DNA of 64,000 nt, from NCBI GenBank assembly GCA_934394435.1, contig CAKRRN010000007.1, positions 16,995 through 80,994 on the forward strand. The letters are read 5' to 3'. The stretch is from an uncultured Bacteroidaceae bacterium. GTDB lineage: Bacteria > Bacteroidota > Bacteroidia > Bacteroidales > Bacteroidaceae. How positions within the stretch are numbered: the stretch's first letter is position 1; every line of letters starts with the position of its first letter. Below, one piece after another: positions 44,615 through 53,416 of the stretch. The notes below the pieces were generated by a model, which was given only the letters and a program-made list of their open reading frames with translations, was not told the origin of the DNA and did no database searches. Made by a program: the position numbers and the translations under genes.

Positions 44615-46030
44615 TCAGCGAATCTTCCATCCAGCAGCCTTTGCCATCTTGACAGGAATTTCTGTATTATCAATACGCCCTTGAATCTGCTCAGCACCCA
44701 CGCCTATCGCGAAACATGGAACATAGCCATTACTATGGCCACCGCTCATCCAACCCACTTGAGCACATTCAGACATAACTCTCTTGATGGTGCCTGCAAA
44801 TTCATCATCCTTTTGGTAAAGAGACTTGCTATCAACACCTTTACCATCAAGCACGCGCTGGAATGATCGTTGCAAACGAGCTGTTTGGTCATCGTTAACT
44901 TTCACATCCTTCCAAAATCCAAAATTATCTGTCAAGAAAGCTTTTGCAACATCCCATGTGTACTTATCGCCATATTTATCATGAAGTTTATGCAGCTCAC
45001 CGCCCAACTTAGAGATACTCATGTGCTGATAAGCCACAGCCTTCAGATTGATGTTATAAGAGCCTTTTCCCAAGACCAATCCACCCGTCTCATGGTCAGC
45101 AGAAACTACTATGAGTGTTTCGTCTGGGTGTTGCTGATAAAACTCGTATGCCACTTTTACAGCATTGTCCATATCAATCAGCTCAGAAATAAAAGTCAGA
45201 TCATTGGCATGGCAAGCCCAATCTATTTTTCCACCTTCTACCATCAAGAAGAATCCATCCTTATCTGCTTGTTTCTTTGTCAAGAAATTGATGGCAGCCC
45301 GTGTAATGTCACACAACGAGAGATCATTTTTCTCACGATCGAGAGCATATGGAATGCAGCCCTTATCCTTCCGACTTGCTTCTTCGGTCTGCAAAAGAAT
45401 CATTTTATCAGCCTTTTTGCTTTTCTTCTGATAATCCTTGTAGCCACGGGCAATAGTGTAGCCAGCATCTTTGGACTGCTGATACAAATCCGCTCCACCA
45501 TCAGGATTCTTTGGGTTTACGAAGTCCGAACCAGCGAAGAAATCAAAGTCTGACTGCGTGAGTTGCTGTCCTATTTTATAAGTCTCGCCACGCTTGCCCA
45601 CGTGTGCATAGAAAGCGGCAGGTGTAGCATGGTCTACACTAACACTGGTGGTAACACCCACCGCAGCACCTGCATCATATGCCCACTGTGCAATACTATA
45701 AACGGGGGTGGTGAGATCCTTGAGTACGCCCAACGCACCATTCTTGGTCTTATGTCCTGTTGCCAAGGCTGTTCCACCAGCAGCAGAATCTGTCACACCG
45801 TTTGTCGCACTTTGTGTATTCACCATGGCTGAATAAGGAAAACTGGGGAAGCAAAGCGGTGTGATACCTATGCGTCCATCCACTGCGCCCAAATAAGTTT
45901 CGGCAGCATTCACCTGGTTCACTCCCATACCATCACCAATAAAGTAAAACACATACTTGGCCTTACCTTCGGCCATAGCAGCCAGAGCCAACAGAAAAAG
46001 GCCCACAAATGCAGATATTCTCGTTTTCAT
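44615..46030 (-). CDS. phoA: Alkaline phosphatase
   Basis: A 471-residue periplasmic alkaline phosphatase of the E. coli PhoA superfamily. Signal peptide MKTRISAFVGLFLLALAAMA, then metal ligand Asp33 in FIGDGMG, phosphorylated Ser82 in VTDSAAGGTALA, and SADHETGGLVLG for the second metal site. It also has VEGGKIDWACHANDL, typical of the family. A strong promoter lies just upstream. No pho-box-like element was recognised by eye. The symbol is used for family membership; close Bacteroidota homologues have differing specificities. Confidence 0.92.
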   Translation of the reverse strand: MKTRISAFVGLFLLALAAMAEGKAKYVFYFIGDGMGVNQVNAAETYLGAVDGRIGITPLCFPSFPYSAMVNTQSATNGVTDSAAGGTALATGHKTKNGALGVLKDLTTPVYSIAQWAYDAGAAVGVTTSVSVDHATPAAFYAHVGKRGETYKIGQQLTQSDFDFFAGSDFVNPKNPDGGADLYQQSKDAGYTIARGYKDYQKKSKKADKMILLQTEEASRKDKGCIPYALDREKNDLSLCDITRAAINFLTKKQADKDGFFLMVEGGKIDWACHANDLTFISELIDMDNAVKVAYEFYQQHPDETLIVVSADHETGGLVLGKGSYNINLKAVAYQHMSISKLGGELHKLHDKYGDKYTWDVAKAFLTDNFGFWKDVKVNDDQTARLQRSFQRVLDGKGVDSKSLYQKDDEFAGTIKRVMSECAQVGWMSGGHSNGYVPCFAIGVGAEQIQGRIDNTEIPVKMAKAAGWKIR

Positions 46031-46057
46031 TATTTATATATATAATTTTCGCACAGA

Positions 46058-46089
46058 CAAAGTTACAAATTATCATTGAACCACCCAAA
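46058..46089 (-). promoter_or_regulatory. Promoter of the alkaline phosphatase gene
   Basis: Minus strand: TTTG (46086-46089), exactly 20 nt, TAACTTTG (46058-46065), 27 nt before the start codon. Confidence 0.8.
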
Positions 46090-46210
46090 CAAACAGGGTT
46101 TTCTTCGTCATCGAAAAAATGACAAAAACGCAATAGTACAGAAAGATGCACCTCTATACTATTGCGCAAGGCATCGTAGTAGCGCTGATTCAGATTTCGC
46201 AAGTACAACC

Positions 46211-47275
46211 TCAGCAACCCATGCTGTCGCGATAGAAATCGAGAGCCTCGAAGATTTCCTTCTTAGTAGCAGTCTGGTTGATGTGGATGTCACCGATATC
46301 AGAGAGCAGGGTGAAGTTAACCTGTCCTGCAGAGAGATTCTTCTTGTCGTGCGTCATCAGGTCATACAGACGGTCGTACTCCTTGCAATCGATGAGGAAA
46401 GTGCCGTAGCACTCACGGATGAAAGTAAGAGCCTGCTGCAGGACGGAATGAGGAAACTTCATGCGTACGGCACTCAAGTAAAGCTCACACACCAGTCCCC
46501 AGGCCACAGCATAGCCATGCAGCACGGTGCGGTTCTCTGCCAGGGCCAGGCTTTCAAAGGCATGACCGATGGTATGACCCAGGTTGAGAGCCTTGCGTAT
46601 GCCCTTCTCGGTGGGGTCTTGCTCCACCACCCGCTCCTTTACAGCCACGCTCTCAGCAATCATCTCCTGCAGGTGTGGGAGGTTGGGCTGGAAGAGGTCA
46701 AAGCCGACAAGTTCATTCCAGTGCTCACGGGTGCTTATGAGCCCGTGCTTGAGCATCTCGGCATAGCCCGAACAGAGGTTCTTACTGTCCAGCGAGGCCA
46801 GGAAGCGCGACGAGATGATGACGGTACGCGCGGGGCAGAACACACCTATCTCGTTCTTGAGCCCACCGAAGTTGATGCCTGTCTTGCCGCCCACGCTGGC
46901 ATCCACCATACTGAGGAGCGTGGTGGGGATATTGATGTAGGGGATGCCTCGCTTAAACGTGCTGGCGGCAAAGCCACCAAGGTCGGTCACCATGCCTCCG
47001 CCCAGATTGATCATTAGGCTATGCCTGGTGGCTCCCCCCTGCTGCAGGGCTGTCCACACAGAGGCCAGCGTATCCAGATTCTTATGTTCATCGGTGGGCA
47101 GGATGGTAATGTCCTGCGCGCCCTCCAGGCATCTCATACCCGCGAGCAGGGGACGGCACAACTCCCGAGTAGTTGTGTCGGTAAGGACAAACAGGCGGTC
47201 GTAAGACTGCTCTGCAAGTGCCTCGCTGAGGCTTTTCTCCAGGTCATGTGCCAGGATGACATTCTGTTTTTCCAT
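46211..47275 (-). CDS. aroB: 3-dehydroquinate synthase
   Basis: A 354-residue NAD- and metal-dependent enzyme closing the ring in step two of the shikimate pathway. Motifs: ILPTDEHKNLDTL, GGGMVTDLGGFAASTFKRGI, NIPTTLLSMVDASVGGKTGIN (residues given in part), and metal ligands in EMLKHGLI, NLGHTIGHAFES and HGYAVAWGL. No other shikimate gene is adjacent. The gene is noticeably richer in G/C than the alkaline phosphatase gene beside it. Confidence 0.96.
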   Translation of the reverse strand: MEKQNVILAHDLEKSLSEALAEQSYDRLFVLTDTTTRELCRPLLAGMRCLEGAQDITILPTDEHKNLDTLASVWTALQQGGATRHSLMINLGGGMVTDLGGFAASTFKRGIPYINIPTTLLSMVDASVGGKTGINFGGLKNEIGVFCPARTVIISSRFLASLDSKNLCSGYAEMLKHGLISTREHWNELVGFDLFQPNLPHLQEMIAESVAVKERVVEQDPTEKGIRKALNLGHTIGHAFESLALAENRTVLHGYAVAWGLVCELYLSAVRMKFPHSVLQQALTFIRECYGTFLIDCKEYDRLYDLMTHDKKNLSAGQVNFTLLSDIGDIHINQTATKKEIFEALDFYRDSMGC

Positions 47276-47410
47276 CGTTCTTTTATATTATATATACAAT
47301 GTATGCGACTTGAAGCCATTCTGGCTCTCGTGTCCGCACGAAATAAACACTTCACTACCGTAACGTTTCCACAAGCCAATGTTCAGTAGCATAAGATATG
47401 CAGACCGTAA

Positions 47411-48277
47411 TCAGTTGACTCTAATAACTCTTATACCCACTGTTGAAGGATGCTTCAGCAGGTAATCGTGCAAGGGCACGCTATCCAGTACAACCCTATG
47501 ATAGAGGCTACTGGCATTGAGCAGATGCAGCAGTCCGTCTGGTCCCCACACAGCCAAGCCCAAGTGACTCACATCCAGTCCATCCTTCTTGGTCACCAGA
47601 GCCAGGATGTCGCCATCCTGTATGCAGGAAAGTTCCTCACGGCTCTTTCCTGTCAGCCGAGCAGGAATGTAATGCACCTTTGCGCCACTGTACTCACGCT
47701 CATAGCATGCTACCCGCTTGGCCTCGGCCTCATCCTGGGCTATAGCAGGGTAACTGGCTCTGTGACGGCTCATGTAATGCAAGCGCAAATGCTGTGTACC
47801 AGTGAAAGGAGAATGCTCTTTCAGATCATCCCCCCTTACCTCGCTCACCAATTCTCTTGCCTCGGCCGACGCTACCCACTGACTAAAATAGTGGCAACGG
47901 CTGGCATAGCCATTCATCTTACCATCCAGATAACGGACGCTCATGAGCCAATGACAGTAGTCACCCCATGAAGTTCCTCCGTTTCGTGTGGTCAACGTGA
48001 GCGCAGTCACCGTTTCAACTAGCGTGGTGCAATCCATTTGTCTTAGGTTCACCACCAGTCTCTCCTGCCCGTCTTGGCTTTCCAGTGTATGCGCCACGTA
48101 GGGAACATCCAGGAACTGACGGGCATAGAAGAGCACGAGCGAGGAGTCGGCCGGCAACTCCCTGCCCAGCCTGAGCAGAGCCTCCACGCGTATGCTGTCT
48201 GTTCCGTCACAGCAGGTATCAGCCTTACACACCTGCGGGAGCAAGATGATCAATGCAAGGAAAAGCAAGCACCTCAT
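47411..48277 (-). CDS. DUF1460 protein, probable muropeptide amidase
   Basis: A 288-residue protein with a signal peptide (MRCLLFLALIILLPQVCKA). DUF1460 is an NlpC/P60-related cysteine-hydrolase fold; the key cysteine is in MDCTTLVETVTALTL and histidines follow in YCHWLM and DVSHLGLAVWG. Characterised Bacteroidota relatives cut N-acetylmuramoyl(anhydro)-L-alanine amide bonds. The next upstream gene (stop and start overlap by one base) is an AmpG-like transporter, so both probably serve peptidoglycan recycling: fragments imported by the transporter, or trimmed in the periplasm before import. Confidence 0.85.
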   Translation of the reverse strand: MRCLLFLALIILLPQVCKADTCCDGTDSIRVEALLRLGRELPADSSLVLFYARQFLDVPYVAHTLESQDGQERLVVNLRQMDCTTLVETVTALTLTTRNGGTSWGDYCHWLMSVRYLDGKMNGYASRCHYFSQWVASAEARELVSEVRGDDLKEHSPFTGTQHLRLHYMSRHRASYPAIAQDEAEAKRVACYEREYSGAKVHYIPARLTGKSREELSCIQDGDILALVTKKDGLDVSHLGLAVWGPDGLLHLLNASSLYHRVVLDSVPLHDYLLKHPSTVGIRVIRVN

Positions 48278-49530
48278 CAGCGTTTCTCTTCGGGTAAGTG
48301 TACTAATGCCGTCACACTAAAGGTGACCAGGCAGAAGGCCATCACAATCCAGAAGAACTGCACATAGCCCACACTGTCAGATATCCAGCCACTCACCATG
48401 CCAGGCAGCATCACTCCGCCCAAATACTGAAATGCTGTGCAGAGCGAGAACACACTGGTGCTACGCTCGCCATGAGCAAAGGATACCAAATAGAGAGTAT
48501 AAGCTGTAAAGCCTAATCCGTAACCAATCTGCTCGAAGAAGACACAGGAAGCCACCACCCAAGTAAGTGCACATTGGGTATAACTGAGATACACATACAC
48601 CAAATCTGGCAATGTAATGCTAAGTACTAAAGGCCACAGACATCGCCTCAAACCATATTTAGACACAAGCCATCCACCGACCAGACCGCCCAAAAGCAGT
48701 CCAACGACACCAATAGTACCATACACCATACCATAAGTAACATCCCCCATAGCCAGTCCTCCCTCTTCCAAGGAGCGCTTCAAGAAGAGTGGAACAATCT
48801 TGGTAAGCAAACCTTCTGGCAGTCGGAACAAGAGAATGAAAGCAAGTGCCGTGATGATATGGGGCTTGCGAAAGAACACCACGAAAGTTTGCATAAAATC
48901 ACTCAAGATATGCTTACGAGACTTCTGGCTGGTACTTTGTTCTACGACAGGCAATACACGCGAATGCCACAAACAGAGTAACAGCATCAGAGCTGCAACA
49001 GCAAGAAAAGTAATAGACCATGCCACACTCACTTGCATTCCACTATGCTGAATCAAACCTGCCAAAGCCACCAGTCCGCCTTGCCCTACAACCATACCTA
49101 TCCGATAGAATGTATTTCGGACACCCACATAGAATTCCTGTTCCACATTAGTGAGCCCTAAAATATAAAATCCGTCAGCAGAGATATCATGTGTGGCACT
49201 GCCAAACGCAACCAACATAAACAAGGCTAATGATGCCTGCAGCCATATTGATGTTGGCAGAGTAAGAGCAACAGCAGCCAGTGCGGCACCCACTGAGAGT
49301 TGCATAGCCAGTATCCACCAACGCTTTGTGCGAAACGTATCGATAAAAGGACTCCACAAGGGCTTGATAACCCACGGCAGTCCAAGCCAACTTGTGTACA
49401 AAGCAATCTGTGTGTCAGTAAGCCCCATTTCTTGATAGAGCACCACAGACATCAGCATGACAGCCGCATAAGGGAGCGACTCACCCAGATATAGGCTGGG
49501 CACCCACAGAAAGGGTTTGTTCGTTTTCAT
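48277..49530 (-). CDS. AmpG-like MFS transporter (muropeptide permease)
   Basis: A 12-helix major facilitator protein, about 417 residues from ATG 49530 (MKTNKPFLWVPSLYLGESLP); the frame is open upstream to 49629 but that overlaps DUF5103 and spoils the membrane start. AmpG/PAT-family marks are YLGESLPYA..., LGLPWVIKPLWSPFIDTF (the first-loop signature PWxxKPLW.P..D) and SATHDISADGFYILGL (the D..A.DA motif). AmpG brings anhydro-muropeptides into the cytoplasm. One-base overlap with the DUF1460 gene means translational coupling. Confidence 0.88.
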   Translation of the reverse strand: MKTNKPFLWVPSLYLGESLPYAAVMLMSVVLYQEMGLTDTQIALYTSWLGLPWVIKPLWSPFIDTFRTKRWWILAMQLSVGAALAAVALTLPTSIWLQASLALFMLVAFGSATHDISADGFYILGLTNVEQEFYVGVRNTFYRIGMVVGQGGLVALAGLIQHSGMQVSVAWSITFLAVAALMLLLCLWHSRVLPVVEQSTSQKSRKHILSDFMQTFVVFFRKPHIITALAFILLFRLPEGLLTKIVPLFLKRSLEEGGLAMGDVTYGMVYGTIGVVGLLLGGLVGGWLVSKYGLRRCLWPLVLSITLPDLVYVYLSYTQCALTWVVASCVFFEQIGYGLGFTAYTLYLVSFAHGERSTSVFSLCTAFQYLGGVMLPGMVSGWISDSVGYVQFFWIVMAFCLVTFSVTALVHLPEEKR

Positions 49531-49598
49531 CCTTTTGTCAGTATTTCCGGTTTGTATTTTCTTCTGATTTAAGACAAATAGTTCAAAGTATTCACGTA

Positions 49599-50849
49599 TC
49601 ACTGTCTGGCTGTACTCACAGCAGAACATCCCACCAACCGATCATATCGTCCACCATGCTCACGGTAATAGACGAGAGTCGTATATTCATTTTCAGTTTC
49701 AAAAAAGTCGCCATCTGTGCGTTTTGTTCCGTCAGTCTCTTGCCTGTACTGATAACTGTAATAGCCCTGCTTGAGCAATACTGCAACATGATATTGCTTT
49801 GACTGTTCGTCGTATTCCATACGGCATTCAGGGGAAAAAGGCTCACCTGTCCACGACCCACACACATAAACATCTCCTCCTTGGAGTCTGGGAGACTTAA
49901 AGACAAAGTGTGTCACCACATACTCCGCCGTAGTATTTTCAAAGCCATCCTCTGGACTACGTATCACACGTACGCCGTTTTGATCCTCCACATAAGAGTA
50001 ATTGCGTGCCGGACGGTCTTCAAGCAATGTGGCATGATAGTATGGTTCATACCATTCCATGCGATCCACCCCCACAGCCGTACGCTGCACATCCAATATC
50101 TCGAAACGATGATATTCGTTTCCCGCAGGAAATATCAATTGTCTATTGTGGGTAAAAGCCATACCTGAAGCATTACGTTCATTAGGTTTCAAGTCCGTTA
50201 CCATAGAATCCCATCGACGATTCTGCAACACCTGTACACGAAACTCCTGCAGAGGATCTGACACACGTAGCGAACCATACCCTACCCTAAGAGTGAGTTG
50301 CTGATGTTGAGCATTGAAATCGATATCAGTATTCGCGCTTATCTGCTGACTGATGCTCACTTTGTTTTCATACACACAGAAACGTGCCTCAAGCAAAGGC
50401 TCGTCCTCGTCTGGATCACAACCATCCGAAAAGACCTTCACACAATAATTTCCACTCAAGAGTATACCTACGTCCTTATTGGGCAGACTCAAACGATAGT
50501 GTGTATAGATTTGCGTTGTATTGAAACTCTTCTCATAGTCTTCCACAGGCTGTCCATTAGTACCTGTCAGCCAATCACTCTCAAAGAGACCTTCACTCAC
50601 CTGCCAGTCGGCATCACAATGATACACATAATATATATAACGATGATAGTCATGGCTCATTTGATCCCACGACACCTCCACATGCTGCCCTTTGCCCATT
50701 GCCAGCCAAGGAGGAAGCGTAGGATTTCCATCCGCACAGACTTGAAGCGTACGTATAGACTCGTCAAAGACCCTCTGCACTTGAGCCTGTGCCATTAAAG
50801 GTGTCAGCATCAAAAGCGAGACAAGAAGAAAAGCCATATGCGTTTTCAT
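49599..50849 (-). CDS. DUF5103 / type IX secretion system plug protein
   Basis: A 416-residue exported protein (signal MKTHMAFLLVSLLMLTPLMA). DUF5103 proteins are the plug component that closes the SprA/Sov pore of the type IX secretion system. Family features: N-terminal beta domain opening FDESIRTLQVCADGNPTLPP, then HDYHRYIYYVYHCDADWQVS, the central LPNKDVGILLSGNYCVKVF, and the last third FKSPRLQGGDVYVCGSWTGE. No other por/spr gene is in the window, which is normal since type IX genes are scattered. Confidence 0.85.
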   Translation of the reverse strand: MKTHMAFLLVSLLMLTPLMAQAQVQRVFDESIRTLQVCADGNPTLPPWLAMGKGQHVEVSWDQMSHDYHRYIYYVYHCDADWQVSEGLFESDWLTGTNGQPVEDYEKSFNTTQIYTHYRLSLPNKDVGILLSGNYCVKVFSDGCDPDEDEPLLEARFCVYENKVSISQQISANTDIDFNAQHQQLTLRVGYGSLRVSDPLQEFRVQVLQNRRWDSMVTDLKPNERNASGMAFTHNRQLIFPAGNEYHRFEILDVQRTAVGVDRMEWYEPYYHATLLEDRPARNYSYVEDQNGVRVIRSPEDGFENTTAEYVVTHFVFKSPRLQGGDVYVCGSWTGEPFSPECRMEYDEQSKQYHVAVLLKQGYYSYQYRQETDGTKRTDGDFFETENEYTTLVYYREHGGRYDRLVGCSAVSTARQ

Positions 50850-50869
50850 ATGTGCATCTATTTAAAGGA

Positions 50870-51541
50870 TCACTTCAGAATATCATCTTCTCCAGAAAGA
50901 ATTGGAAGACGCCACTGGTATCTGACCGCAAGGAGTCGAATAACAATCACCGTAATAATGCTCAATAATGCATTAAGCTCAAGTGTGAGTCCAAAGTAAT
51001 GACACACAGCATAAACCACACCGCCAGCCACACAAGCCAGAGCATATATTTCCTTACGGAAGATAAGCGGAACCTCGTTGATAAAAACATCACGTATCAC
51101 ACCACCTGCAGCCCCCGTAATAGATCCCATGGTGATGGCAGTCCAGTAAGGGAAGCCCATATTAAGGGTCTTCTCAATGCCTATCACATTGAAGAGAGCC
51201 AAGCCAATGGTGTCGAAGATAAACCAGGTGTTATTCTCTCTAATAAGATACTTGCCGAAAAACATGACACCCACCACTGCCAGCGCACAACAGATGAAGT
51301 AGCTACTGTTGGTCATCCAAAAAGGGTTCACACCCAGCATAAAATCACGCAAGGTACCGCCTCCTATGGCTGTGGCCATACCCACTATCCATGCCCCAAA
51401 GATATCAAACTGTTTAGCAGATGCCAAACGCACGCCCGATAGAGCAAAGGCAAAGGTTCCGATAAACTCAATGACAACGAATGACACTGGCAACCGTAAG
51501 GCTACACCCATTTCTTGCAAGAGTTCAAATATCCAACTCAT
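50870..51541 (-). CDS. TRIC-type cation channel family protein (UPF0126/YicG)
   Basis: A 223-residue, seven-helix membrane protein with two internal repeats. Each repeat has the TRIC signature: GTFAFALSGVRLASAKQFDI then GIGGGTLRDFMLGVNP (here TAIGGGTLRDFML), and in the second GAAGGVIRDVFINEVPLIFR. Prokaryotic TRIC channels conduct K+/Na+; in Bacteroidota their role is unproven. Last gene downstream of the kinase operon; 112 nt separate it from pqqD-like, so it may be a separate unit. Confidence 0.88.
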   Translation of the reverse strand: MSWIFELLQEMGVALRLPVSFVVIEFIGTFAFALSGVRLASAKQFDIFGAWIVGMATAIGGGTLRDFMLGVNPFWMTNSSYFICCALAVVGVMFFGKYLIRENNTWFIFDTIGLALFNVIGIEKTLNMGFPYWTAITMGSITGAAGGVIRDVFINEVPLIFRKEIYALACVAGGVVYAVCHYFGLTLELNALLSIITVIVIRLLAVRYQWRLPILSGEDDILK

Positions 51542-51653
51542 AAGTAATTGTTCAACACATTATATATATATTAAAGCCAAACAGATGTATTTCCGTGTTC
51601 TTGCGATGATGCTTAATCCCGTACATCTACCTCTGTTCCTTCACCATTGGACC

Positions 51654-51920
51654 TTATTCTACAAGCCCAGCTTCTGCCCAACAAGCCAGAATGGATGCAG
51701 AGTCCTCCAATGCTGTTTGATGACTCACTTCATATTCGTTGCATAGCAAATCCGCCAGAACCTCCTCTGTAAAGTCTCCCTCACCCACAGCCGTCCATAG
51801 GTAAGCAGCAGAATCATTCAAGCTGATAATTTTGCTGAAATCCATATTCTCCATGCCGTAAGCCATGATGACATGTTCACCGCAAACGTCACGAAGTTCA
51901 AATCCTTTTTTCTTTTTCAT
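51654..51920 (-). CDS. PqqD-like peptide-binding protein (RRE family)
   Basis: An 88-residue PqqD-family protein. The winged-helix layout of RiPP recognition elements is visible: N-terminal strands FELRDVCGEHVIMAYGMENM, then DFSKIISLNDSAAYLWTAVG (the SLN..A..LW signature) and a three-helix C-terminus LADLLCNEYEVSHQTALEDS. Such proteins bind leader peptides for modifying enzymes. Here the partners are an S26-type peptidase and an HPr-kinase-like protein in the same operon; no precursor peptide or radical-SAM enzyme is visible. Fourth gene of the operon, 66 nt after the peptidase. Confidence 0.85.
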   Translation of the reverse strand: MKKKKGFELRDVCGEHVIMAYGMENMDFSKIISLNDSAAYLWTAVGEGDFTEEVLADLLCNEYEVSHQTALEDSASILACWAEAGLVE

Positions 51921-51986
51921 ATTTTTCTTTATTCTCGTTATTAGTTTTTCCAGAAAGTTCCCATTTATGGATTTATGGAAAATGTG

Positions 51987-52529
51987 TTACTCTGGTAGTG
52001 TTGCCTTATAGAAGACGAGTAAGAAACGTCGTATCGGACGCAAGACTCTCCAAATCTGGATTTCCATACGCAATACAGAATCAGAAGATTTCAAAACACG
52101 TCCAGGATGAATATATTCAACAACCACACCACAAACATCATCCACCCGACAATTTTCTACACCACGAACATTACCATCTCCCTGCAAGGTAAGCAGATTT
52201 CCCTCCTTGTGTATAATCCTATGCAAAACGTAACGCCCAGGTGTTATCTGTGCCAACACAGCATCGCCCACTTTCACTTTCTCCGAATACACCAGCTTAA
52301 CCTTATCACGTGCATTTTCCAGAAAAGGTCTCATACTGTAGCCTCTTACCCCTATGACAGCAGAATGCCCCTGCTCAAGCACTTCTGACACGACAGCCAA
52401 AAAACGTTCATTGGGCAGTTCTACCTTTTCAGACAAACAGACTTGTCCATTGCGCCTTATTGACGTATAGCGCAACGGCGTCATTATGCACCGAAGCAAA
52501 CGGACCAGTAGATTTTTCACTTTATTCAT
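51987..52529 (-). CDS. S24/S26 family peptidase, Ser-His type
   Basis: A 180-residue protein with the signal-peptidase/LexA fold. The nucleophile Ser65 is in GVRGYSMRPFL; the second catalytic residue seems to be His103 in YVLHRI, with Asp118 in QGDGNV, i.e. the Ser-His-Asp arrangement of SipW/Sec11 (ER-type) signal peptidases rather than Ser-Lys. There is no strong membrane anchor; a weakly hydrophobic N-terminus (KNLLVRLLRCIMTPLR) could associate with the membrane. It overlaps the kinase gene by 4 nt (ATGA) and precedes the PqqD-like gene. Its substrate is unknown; a leader-peptide protease is the natural guess. Confidence 0.85.
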   Translation of the reverse strand: MNKVKNLLVRLLRCIMTPLRYTSIRRNGQVCLSEKVELPNERFLAVVSEVLEQGHSAVIGVRGYSMRPFLENARDKVKLVYSEKVKVGDAVLAQITPGRYVLHRIIHKEGNLLTLQGDGNVRGVENCRVDDVCGVVVEYIHPGRVLKSSDSVLRMEIQIWRVLRPIRRFLLVFYKATLPE

Positions 52530-53416
52530 ATCGCCACCGAATCATGACACAAAAGAGCCGCCTCTGCATTAGGCAGACATCCCAGCTCATATACGCCACA
52601 AAGTCCAATCAGCCTAGATACCGTATCACACACACCTCCATAAACACGCTTGTCCCATTTCATACAGCTCATGGCAGGAAGCAGGACAGCCAAGGACTCC
52701 ACAGGAGAGAGTCGTCGTATGCTATTTTTCTGTGCCTGCTTGATACGAACTATAGCACCCACTGGAGCCTGCGTATTCTTATAGCAAGGCGTTTTCCCAC
52801 TCCAGGGTGAGCCATAAGCAAAAGCACATCCGTCCACAATACGTACAATAGGATTGTCATCATTCATCAAATCACACCCAGGAATATTGTCGTACCACAA
52901 ACGCGTGTGTGTACTTTTGCCAGTCCCACTTGGAGCTGTCATCATATAAGCCTTCCCACCGCATCGAATCACAGAAGAATGCACCAAAAGTGTCTGTTTG
53001 TCTGCCGTTGAGAAAGCATACGCCAACATCATCGCATTATTCAGTCCGAAGGATTTCTGCAACTCAGTGCCACCATGTAAGCTAACCCAACAAGTACTAA
53101 AGTCTGGTGCGGACTGCATAATACAGCAAAGCGAACCATCCACATCCCTAAGATGGAACAGGTATCCACCATCTGCAGTCTGATGTACACCGTGTACGCA
53201 ACCACTACAGTCAAACTGCCCTATCTCCAAGACGGGTTCTCCCATAAAGGAATCATCACACAGACGCATCTCCATCACGGCTTTTCCTGGCAAGACATCC
53301 GCGCAGAAAGGCTGAAACGAAGGAAGCATACGCTCCACATCGCTATTGTCATTAGAAACAAGGACAACAGGATGACCACCTATAAGAAAGCCAAAGTGTG
53401 CAGGAATAGACATCAT
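52526..53416 (-). CDS. HPr-kinase/PEPCK-like ATPase of a RiPP-type operon
   Basis: A 296-residue protein. The C-terminal half has the HprK/PEPCK P-loop APSGTGKSTHTRLWY (Walker A at residues 163-169), a preceding LVHSSVI strand, the acidic pair Asp186-Asp187 in LMNDDNPIV, and GSPWSGKTPCY, the hallmark of the HPr-kinase-like family found with PqqD and lasso-peptide genes. The N-terminal half (1-125) is a mixed alpha/beta domain of unknown role. Relatives in lasso-peptide clusters phosphorylate the precursor's C-terminal Ser. Here the substrate is unknown. Start ATG at 53416 or 53413; the upstream stop and this start overlap (TAATG). Confidence 0.85.
   Translation of the reverse strand: MMSIPAHFGFLIGGHPVVLVSNDNSDVERMLPSFQPFCADVLPGKAVMEMRLCDDSFMGEPVLEIGQFDCSGCVHGVHQTADGGYLFHLRDVDGSLCCIMQSAPDFSTCWVSLHGGTELQKSFGLNNAMMLAYAFSTADKQTLLVHSSVIRCGGKAYMMTAPSGTGKSTHTRLWYDNIPGCDLMNDDNPIVRIVDGCAFAYGSPWSGKTPCYKNTQAPVGAIVRIKQAQKNSIRRLSPVESLAVLLPAMSCMKWDKRVYGGVCDTVSRLIGLCGVYELGCLPNAEAALLCHDSVAI

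Noticed and set aside
49531..49629. Extended N-terminus of the AmpG-like transporter
   Set aside because: Overlaps the end of the DUF5103 gene and is hydrophilic; ATG 49530 starts the first helix region properly.
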